A stretch of 5,392 bases of DNA from JBFGWM01 sp041588495 (GTDB lineage: Bacteria; Pseudomonadota; Gammaproteobacteria; Pseudomonadales; JBFGWM01). Shown piece by piece: positions 1 to 4,660 of the stretch. The position numbers were made by a program, and so were the translations under genes. The first letter of the stretch is position 1. Each line of letters begins with the position of its first letter. The DNA is taken from positions 1-5,392 of the forward strand of contig JBFGWM010000200.1 in NCBI GenBank assembly GCA_041588495.1. The letters are read 5' to 3'. Under the pieces are notes generated by a model. The model searched no databases. It saw only the letters and a list, made by a program, of their open reading frames with translations, and was not told the origin of the DNA.

Positions 1-730
1 GAAGATCACGGGCAAACCCGCCATCCTCCATCCTCATCTTCAACGCCGCTCCGGGATCGAAGCGCAACGGCGTCAGCACATGGACCTCGCCGTCTCCCCC
101 GGCACGGGCCAGGAAGGTCTCCCCCGTGGTACCCAGGCCGGTCGGATCGGACAGCACGGCCAGCAGGTCAGCCGCCCCCGTACGCACCGCCAGGCTACCG
201 ACACGGGTCCCGTCGCGATACAGTTCGCCGTACCACAGCAGGCCGAGCTGGTCCTTCTCGTCCAGGTAAAACCGGTCGACGACGACGTCACCGGCGTCCG
301 GCAGTTCGTACTCGCCGCGGGTGCGGGTTGCGGGCGGCGGCAGGTGCCCGGCATGGGTCACCAGGTTGCCCCGCGCATCGAACAGCAGGATCGAGTGGAA
401 ACCCTCCACCGCGCCACGGGCGTCGCCCAGGATCGCCTGCAGTTCGACGCGCAACGCCTCCCGGGGCGCACGGTTGAACTCGGCGAGGCCGTGGCGCAGG
501 CGCGTCCGGGTCAGCAGCAGGCGCAGCTTGTCGCGGTTCGCGGCGAACACCTGGTCCAGGGTCGCGTGCCGGATACTGGCCACGGTCTGCAGGTGGGCGG
601 TGCCGGTGGCCTCGATATGGCGACCCAGGTAGAGCCAGGCCGCGTGGCTGGACAGCAGCACGCCGCCCAGGGCCAACGGCAGGAAACGAAGCAGGAGGCG
701 ACTGCGAATCGATCGGCTGCGCACGGCCAT
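1..730 (-). CDS. Cache-like sensor, N-terminal part, runs off left edge
   Basis: This frame stays open from the ATG at 730 to the window edge, giving 243 residues. Residues 1-11 are basic (several Arg), and about 12-35 form a hydrophobic membrane helix. The following roughly 200 residues look like a periplasmic ligand-binding Cache domain. A helical stretch (about 40-105) leads to a FHSILLFDARGNLV strand segment, and DPTGLGTTGETFL (195-207) is the glycine-rich motif typical of Cache sensors. Such domains sit in front of histidine kinases, GGDEF/EAL enzymes or chemoreceptors. The output half and second membrane helix are outside the window, so the type cannot be decided. The start is firm: an in-frame TAA lies four codons upstream (740-742) with no start codon between. 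The ribosome site is weak (AGG close to the ATG). It follows purT on the same strand after 80 bases. The ligand is unknown. Confidence 0.8.
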   Translation of the reverse strand, partial: MAVRSRSIRSRLLLRFLPLALGGVLLSSHAAWLYLGRHIEATGTAHLQTVASIRHATLDQVFAANRDKLRLLLTRTRLRHGLAEFNRAPREALRVELQAILGDARGAVEGFHSILLFDARGNLVTHAGHLPPPATRTRGEYELPDAGDVVVDRFYLDEKDQLGLLWYGELYRDGTRVGSLAVRTGAADLLAVLSDPTGLGTTGETFLARAGGDGEVHVLTPLRFDPGAALKMRMEDGGFARDL

Positions 731-747
731 GACCTGGCGTTACCACC

Positions 748-767
748 CCCCCAGACGGCGTCGGGGG
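748..767 (-). other. GC-rich hairpin between purT and sensor gene
   Basis: On the minus strand CCCCCGAC and GTC-T-GGGGG can pair as an 8-bp stem with one bulged T and a GCC loop. It sits in the 80-base gap downstream of purT and ends 17 bases before the sensor ATG. No T-run follows on either strand, so it is not a standard intrinsic terminator. It could protect the purT mRNA end, attenuate readthrough or affect sensor translation. The structure is seen; any function is inference. Confidence 0.35.
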
Positions 768-810
768 CGCCCCGCAGAATGCGCGCCTGCGATTACACGA
801 CGGAAGGTGG

Positions 811-1992
811 TCAAAGTTCCACGCGTACCGTGTCGACCACGCGGCGCGCCTTGTCCCGCGCCTGCTCGAGGTCATTGCCGCGCGCCAGGGCCACGCCCAT
901 GCGCCGCCGGCCACTGACCTGCGGCTTGCCGAACAGGCGCAGTTCGGTGTGGGACTCGCGCAGGGCGCGGTCGATGTCGGCAAAGCGCACCGTCTCGGAT
1001 TCGCCCTCGACCAGCAGGGCGCAGGAAGCCGCCGGACCCAGTTGCACGATATCCGGCACCGGGAGACCGAGAATCGCACGCGCATGCAGCGCGAACTCAG
1101 ACAGGTCCTGGGACACCAGCGTGACCATGCCGGTGTCGTGGGGGCGCGGCGACACCTCGCTGAACCAGATCTCGTCGCCCTTCACGAACAGTTCGACACC
1201 GAAGATACCGAATCCGCCCAGAGCATCGGTGATGCTGCGCGCCACGCGCCGCGCGCTGGCGGCGGCGGTCGCCGACATCGGGTGTGGCTGCCAGGACTCG
1301 CGGTAATCGCCATCGACCTGCAGGTGTCCGATCGGATCGCAGTAGGTGGTGCCATCCGCGTGGCGCACCGTGAGCAGGGTGATCTCGTAATCGAAATCGA
1401 CGAATCCCTCGACGATCACCCGGCCCGCGCCGGCACGTCCCCCCTGCTGCGCGTATTCCCACGCCGCGTCCACCTCGTCGGCGCTGCGCACCAGGCTCTG
1501 GCCCTTGCCCGAGGAACTCATCACCGGCTTCACCACGCAGGGCAGTCCGAGTTGTTTCACCGCGGCGAGGAATTCATCGCGGGTTTCCGCGAACACGTAG
1601 GGTGAGGTCTGCAGACCGAGGGTTTCCGCGGCGAGCCGGCGGATGCCCTCGCGGTTCATGGTCAGCCGGGCGGCACGCGCAGTCGGAATGACCGTGAAGC
1701 CCTCCTGTTCCAGTTCCTCGAGCATCTCCGTGGCAATCGCCTCGATTTCCGGAACGATGTAGTCGGGCTGCTCGCTCAACACCACGTCGCGCAGGGAGCC
1801 GGGGTCGAGCATGTCGATCACGTGGGCACGGTGCGCGACCTGCATGGCCGGCGCATCGGCGTAGCGGTCCACGGCGATCACCTCGACGCCAAGCCGCTGC
1901 AGCTCGATGACCACTTCCTTGCCCAGTTCTCCCGAGCCCAGCATCAAAACCCGGGTCGCGCCTTCCTTCAGCGGGGTTCCGATCGACGTCAT
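811..1992 (-). CDS. purT: Formate-dependent GAR transformylase PurT
   Basis: PurT is a cytoplasmic ATP-grasp enzyme of purine synthesis. It makes formylglycinamide ribonucleotide from glycinamide ribonucleotide (GAR), formate and ATP, replacing the folate-dependent PurN step. The 393-residue product has the family's usual length and aligns by eye along its whole length with E. coli PurT. The N-terminal domain has LGSGELGKEV (18-27) and PEIEAIATEM (81-90), which contribute to GAR binding. The ATP-grasp part has MNREGIRRLAAE (112-123, Arg114), VVKPVMSSSGKGQ (153-165, Lys155), GGRAGAGRVIVEG (184-196), and the Mg ligands Glu267 and Glu279 followed by SPRPHDTGMVT. All expected catalytic positions are present, so it should be active. 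The start follows a strong GAGGAGGT ribosome site. It lies 53 bases after the DUF1289 gene on the same strand, probably in one operon. No purine repressor site was recognised. Confidence 0.97.
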   Translation of the reverse strand: MTSIGTPLKEGATRVLMLGSGELGKEVVIELQRLGVEVIAVDRYADAPAMQVAHRAHVIDMLDPGSLRDVVLSEQPDYIVPEIEAIATEMLEELEQEGFTVIPTARAARLTMNREGIRRLAAETLGLQTSPYVFAETRDEFLAAVKQLGLPCVVKPVMSSSGKGQSLVRSADEVDAAWEYAQQGGRAGAGRVIVEGFVDFDYEITLLTVRHADGTTYCDPIGHLQVDGDYRESWQPHPMSATAAASARRVARSITDALGGFGIFGVELFVKGDEIWFSEVSPRPHDTGMVTLVSQDLSEFALHARAILGLPVPDIVQLGPAASCALLVEGESETVRFADIDRALRESHTELRLFGKPQVSGRRRMGVALARGNDLEQARDKARRVVDTVRVEL

Positions 1993-1997
1993 GCCAT

Positions 1998-2005
1998 ACC
2001 TCCTC
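1998..2005 (-). promoter_or_regulatory. Strong ribosome binding site of purT
   Basis: GAGGAGGT on the minus strand ends five bases before the purT ATG at 1992. It fixes this start and suggests purT is translated well and independently of the upstream DUF1289 gene, although probably cotranscribed with it. Confidence 0.75.
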
Positions 2006-2045
2006 GTCTATCGCTTGTTCCAGTTTTCCGGACCGTGACCGGGGT

Positions 2046-2255
2046 TCAGGGCGCACCGCGACGCGGCCGGGTGGCGGCACGCTCGCGGGCGCGCTCCAGC
2101 ACGCCGAGCCGCTCGTCGTCGCTCATGCCGTGCCACGCGCAGATTTCCTCCAGGCTGCGATGACAGCCCATGCAGATGTCGCGGTCATCCAGGGTACACA
2201 GGCGCACGCAGGGATTGCGCACCCGCTGGCCCGCGCCCTCAGGTGAAGCGCTCAT
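2046..2255 (-). CDS. DUF1289 family small cysteine-rich protein
   Basis: This is a 69-residue protein with the DUF1289 signature. NPCVRLC (14-20) is followed by C28-M-G-C31, giving a CX3C-X7-CX2C pattern, then HRSLEEICAWHGMSDDE (32-48), the usual R-[ST]-L-x-E-I-x-x-W segment. Four cysteines in this spacing suggest a bound zinc ion or Fe-S cluster, but the family's function is not established; a fifth Cys is at 39. The Arg-rich tail (55-67) is probably disordered. The ATG overlaps the end of the carbonic-anhydrase-like gene by 17 bases, so translation is likely coupled. An in-frame TGA three codons upstream makes this the first possible start. The ribosome site is poor (AAGG), which fits coupling. 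A GTG at codon 12 is a less likely alternative start. Confidence 0.85.
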   Translation of the reverse strand: MSASPEGAGQRVRNPCVRLCTLDDRDICMGCHRSLEEICAWHGMSDDERLGVLERARERAATRPRRGAP

Positions 2256-2772
2256 CCGCCTTCAGTTGTTCCCGGTACCGCTTCGCATTCTGCACGTAGT
2301 GCGCGGCGCTCAGTTCGAGCATCTTGCGTTCCGGCTCTGTCAGTTCGCGCTTGATCTGGCACGGTGACCCCACCACCATCACGCCGTCGGGAATTTCCTT
2401 GCCCTCCGGGACCAGGGTGTTGGCGCCGATCAGGCAATACTTGCCGATCTTCGCCCGGTTCAGCACCACGGCATTGATGCCCACCAGGCTGTAATCCCCG
2501 ATCTGGCAACCATGCAGCATCACCTTGTGTCCCACCGTGACCCCCCTGCCCAGGGTGAGCTTGATGCCGGGGTCGGTATGCAGCACGGAACCGTCCTGCA
2601 CGTTGCTGTCCTCGCCGATGGTGATGAGGTCGTTGTCACCGCGCAACACGGTGTTGTACCAGATGCTGGCGTTACGGCCGATGTTCACGGTGCCGATGAC
2701 GATCGCGTTCTCGGCGACGAAACATTCCCCGTCCGCGACCTCGGCCCGGCGCTCACCCAGTTCATAAATCAT
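2239..2772 (-). CDS. Gamma-carbonic anhydrase family hexapeptide protein
   Basis: The 177-residue product belongs to the left-handed beta-helix family of gamma-carbonic anhydrases and their YrdA/PaaY-like relatives, which are trimeric cytoplasmic proteins. Repeated hexapeptide turns (for example AIVIGT, SLVGIN, CLIGAN) run from about 20 to 135, followed by a C-terminal helix (144-172). The zinc ligands are intact: His65 in SVLHTD, and His82 and His87 in GHKVMLHGC. Arg44 and Asp46 of RGDN and Gln59-Asp60 of NVQDGSVLH match conserved active-site residues of the archaeal Cam enzyme. The acidic residue after RGD in Cam is Asn47 here and the long acidic loop is missing, as in many bacterial members, some of which lack measurable carbonic anhydrase activity. 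The ATG has a good GAGGAGG site eight bases upstream. It is first in the minus-strand operon. CO2 hydration is plausible but not proven. Confidence 0.93.
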   Translation of the reverse strand: MIYELGERRAEVADGECFVAENAIVIGTVNIGRNASIWYNTVLRGDNDLITIGEDSNVQDGSVLHTDPGIKLTLGRGVTVGHKVMLHGCQIGDYSLVGINAVVLNRAKIGKYCLIGANTLVPEGKEIPDGVMVVGSPCQIKRELTEPERKMLELSAAHYVQNAKRYREQLKADERFT

Positions 2773-2780
2773 CCAACCGC

Positions 2781-2787
2781 CCTCCTC
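2781..2787 (-). promoter_or_regulatory. Ribosome binding site of carbonic anhydrase-like gene
   Basis: GAGGAGG on the minus strand lies eight bases before the ATG at 2772 and supports that start. Confidence 0.7.
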
Positions 2788-2817
2788 TGAACCGCTTCAG
2801 CGTTTCGTTTCAGGATG

Positions 2818-2834
2818 GTACCGGATGCCGGTAC
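2818..2834. promoter_or_regulatory. Perfect inverted repeat, possible operator
   Basis: GTACCGG and CCGGTAC are perfect 7-bp arms around the three bases ATG. The repeat lies 46-62 bases upstream of the carbonic anhydrase-like gene and overlaps the start point predicted from the sigma-54-like element. It may be a repressor site or a short hairpin at the 5' end of that transcript. No known regulator was recognised from the sequence. Confidence 0.35.
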
Positions 2835-2836
2835 GG

Positions 2837-2850
2837 GCAAACAGGGTGCC
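2837..2850 (-). promoter_or_regulatory. Sigma-54-like -24/-12 promoter candidate
   Basis: Read on the minus strand, GGCACCCTGTTTGC has the core GGCAC-N5-TTGC with the required GG-N10-GC spacing of sigma-54 promoters. It misses the T before GG and the G after CAC. It points at the carbonic anhydrase-like gene, and transcription would start near 2825, leaving a leader of about 50 bases. Sigma-54 promoters need a remote activator site, usually 100 or more bases upstream, and the palindrome at 2965-2978 lies at about that distance. The element was found by eye, so chance is possible. Confidence 0.35.
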
Positions 2851-2884
2851 CGCGGGCCGCGGCCGCTCATCAACAGGGTCTGCC

Positions 2885-2907
2885 GGCGGTTTATCGCCTA
2901 TATTTTC
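2885..2907 (+). promoter_or_regulatory. AT-rich patch with weak -10-like box
   Basis: This is the only clearly AT-rich stretch in the intergenic region. TATATT (2899-2904) resembles a -10 box on the plus strand, toward the TpsB gene, but no good -35 box lies 16-18 bases upstream. GGCGG and TCGCC (2885-2889, 2894-2898) can form a 5-bp stem, with one G-U pair, just before the T-rich run. It is the best available place for a sigma-70 promoter, but the evidence is weak. Confidence 0.2.
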
Positions 2908-2964
2908 TTCAAGCCGGGTGTCTCTGCAACGTCCCGCCACGGGTCGCGCCGCGCAAGGGAACAA

Positions 2965-2978
2965 CCGGGCGCGCCCGG
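2965..2978. promoter_or_regulatory. 14-bp perfect palindrome
   Basis: CCGGGCGCGCCCGG is its own reverse complement. It lies 63-76 bases before the TpsB start codon, probably in its leader or promoter. It could be a dimeric regulator site or form a GC-rich hairpin in the mRNA. In GC-rich DNA such palindromes also occur by chance. Confidence 0.25.
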
Positions 2979-3040
2979 GGGAATGGAGCCAGACCGCCAG
3001 GATGCTGTTCACGGAACGCCAGGTAACGGGCGAGATAACC

Positions 3041-4648
3041 ATGAGAATACACAAGGGACTGGGTATAGGCGTCTGCTCGCTGGCGCTGTCCGCGTTGCTG
3101 AGCCTCCCCGCGGGTGCCCTCGAACCCGCGCCCGAACTGGGTTTCATGGTGACCGGCTTCCGCCTCTCCGACGAGGTGCCCCTGGAAGCCGGCCGGGTGG
3201 ATGCCCTGCTGGCCCCCTACCGCGGTCGCGAGGTCACCCTCGACGAACTGCTGACCGCCGCGAAATCGGTGGAGGCCGCGATCCGCGACCAGGGCTACGC
3301 CTTCTACCGGATCGTGTTGCCGCCGCAGACGCTCACCGACGGCGAGATCTTCCTGCAGGTGGTGAACTTCAAGGTCGGCAACATCGCCATCGAGAACAAC
3401 CGGCACTTTTCGCGGGAGAACATCCTGCGCATGCTGCCACGCCTCGAGCCCGGCACCGCACCCAACATCGACCGCCTGGCCGAGGATGTGCGCTACGCCA
3501 ACCGTCATCCGGCCAAGCGCATGGAACTGCTGTTCCGCGAGGGCGAGGGCGAGCGCACCGTCGATGCGCGCATCCGCGTGCAGGATGAGCAGGCGCACTC
3601 GGTATTCGCCATCCTGCGCAACACCGGCAACGAGGCGACCGGCAAGTGGCGTCTCTCCTTCGGCGGGCAGCATACCAACGTGTTCGACCGCGACCACGTG
3701 GTGAACATCACCGCCACCACCTCGCCGGACAAGCACCACCACGACGACGTCAAGCAGATCGGGCTCAGCTACGGGATTCCGTTTTACTCCTGGGGTGGCC
3801 ACGTCAACGCGTTCTACGCCAAGTCGGACGTCGACTCCGGGGTCATCGAGAATTTCTTCGACGTGCGCGGGGCCGGTCACGTCAGCGGCATCAGCGTGAT
3901 CAAGTACCTGCCGCGGGTTTTCGACCTCTACGACCATGAAGTGCAGCTCGCCCTCGAGGACAAGCATTTCACCAACGACATCCGCTTCACGCCGAGTGCC
4001 CTGGTCACCCCGCCCGGGGTGGGCGACGTGCGCAGCCGGCCGGCCAGCGTGAAGTATTCCCTCAACCGCGAAACCGCCCTGCTCCGCTACGGGGCCCACG
4101 TGCAGTACCTGGCCAATGTCGACGGCGGCACCGACAACACATCGACCGCCTACAACCGCGTGCGCGTGGACAGCTTCGGCAACTCCCTGAAGGCGGACAC
4201 CAACTGGCAGGCGTGGCGCTTCGGCGGCTTCGGCAACTTCAGCCTGCCGCAGAACTGGCGCTTCAATTTCGACGTGACCGGCCAGTGGACCGACGAGGCG
4301 CTCATCCCCGGCGAGCAGTTCGGTCTGGGCGGCCTCGCCAGCGTGCGCGGATACGACGAGCGCGAACTGGCCGGCGATTCCGGCTACGTGATGCGCACCG
4401 AACTGGTCGCGCCGGCCGTGTTCGGCAAGTGGATCGCCCACGGCTTCTATGACCACGGCTACCGTGACCTGGAGGCGCCCCAGGGCGCCACCACCACCCA
4501 CGAGTGGCTGCAAAGCACCGGGCTCGGCCTGCGCTACGCCATCGGCCCCCTGGCCCTGCGCATGGACCTGGCGTATCCCCTGGAAAAGTCTGTCGAGACC
4601 CACGAGGGGGACGTGTTCCTGCACGCCTACCTCGTGTGGAAGATGTAG
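3041..4648 (+). CDS. TpsB/FhaC-type two-partner secretion transporter
   Basis: The product is an outer-membrane Omp85-superfamily protein of the ShlB/FhaC/HecB type, which moves a TpsA exoprotein from periplasm to cell surface. From the ATG at 3041 it has 535 residues, normal for the family. A Sec signal peptide (1-26) has Arg2 and Lys5, a hydrophobic core and a likely cut after AGA26. Two POTRA domains follow: about 35-110 (with the helix SVEAAIRDQGYAFYRIVLPP) and about 112-182 (ending NRHPAKRMELLFREGEG). The rest is a 16-strand-type barrel, with the diagnostic loop motif VRGY at 435-438 in ASVRGYDERELAGDSGY. The open frame extends upstream to 2825, but that part does not look coding and would bury the signal peptide. 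An ATG at 3002 is a weaker alternative. The ribosome site is poor (GGGCGAG). The last residue is Met, not the usual aromatic. It is followed closely by a FecR-domain gene; its cargo is not in view. Confidence 0.92.
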   Translation: MRIHKGLGIGVCSLALSALLSLPAGALEPAPELGFMVTGFRLSDEVPLEAGRVDALLAPYRGREVTLDELLTAAKSVEAAIRDQGYAFYRIVLPPQTLTDGEIFLQVVNFKVGNIAIENNRHFSRENILRMLPRLEPGTAPNIDRLAEDVRYANRHPAKRMELLFREGEGERTVDARIRVQDEQAHSVFAILRNTGNEATGKWRLSFGGQHTNVFDRDHVVNITATTSPDKHHHDDVKQIGLSYGIPFYSWGGHVNAFYAKSDVDSGVIENFFDVRGAGHVSGISVIKYLPRVFDLYDHEVQLALEDKHFTNDIRFTPSALVTPPGVGDVRSRPASVKYSLNRETALLRYGAHVQYLANVDGGTDNTSTAYNRVRVDSFGNSLKADTNWQAWRFGGFGNFSLPQNWRFNFDVTGQWTDEALIPGEQFGLGGLASVRGYDERELAGDSGYVMRTELVAPAVFGKWIAHGFYDHGYRDLEAPQGATTTHEWLQSTGLGLRYAIGPLALRMDLAYPLEKSVETHEGDVFLHAYLVWKM

Positions 4649-4660
4649 GCGGGGAAGCCG

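Larger units (their letters stand above)
2773..3040. other. Divergent intergenic control region
   Basis: These 268 bases separate the minus-strand carbonic-anhydrase operon from the plus-strand TpsB operon and must hold promoters for both. Open frames continue through it on the plus strand, but their translation is rich in Arg, Ser, Gly and Pro with no recognisable domain, so I regard it as non-coding. It holds a sigma-54-like element, two inverted repeats, short GC-only palindromes (2848-2857 and 2859-2866) and one AT-rich patch. Confidence 0.7.

Noticed and set aside
80..1306. A 408-codon open frame on the plus strand
   Set aside because: It runs antisense to the sensor gene and purT, crosses the gap between them, and shows no domain; purT is certain.
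1993..2045. Terminator or promoter in the gap before purT
   Set aside because: Only an imperfect CCGG-type dyad is visible, without a T-run or a recognisable -35/-10 pair; cotranscription is simpler.
2848..2866. GCCCGCGGGC and GCGGCCGC palindromes
   Set aside because: Short GC-only palindromes are expected by chance in this base composition and are not positioned like a known site.
2885..2907. Intrinsic terminator on the plus strand (stem followed by T-rich run)
   Set aside because: The stem is only five pairs with one G-U, the T-run is interrupted, and no plus-strand gene ends upstream of it.
2825..3040. A 72-residue N-terminal extension of the TpsB protein
   Set aside because: The segment is Arg/Ser/Gly-rich, has no domain, and would place the clear signal peptide inside the protein. 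It is better explained as promoter and leader.
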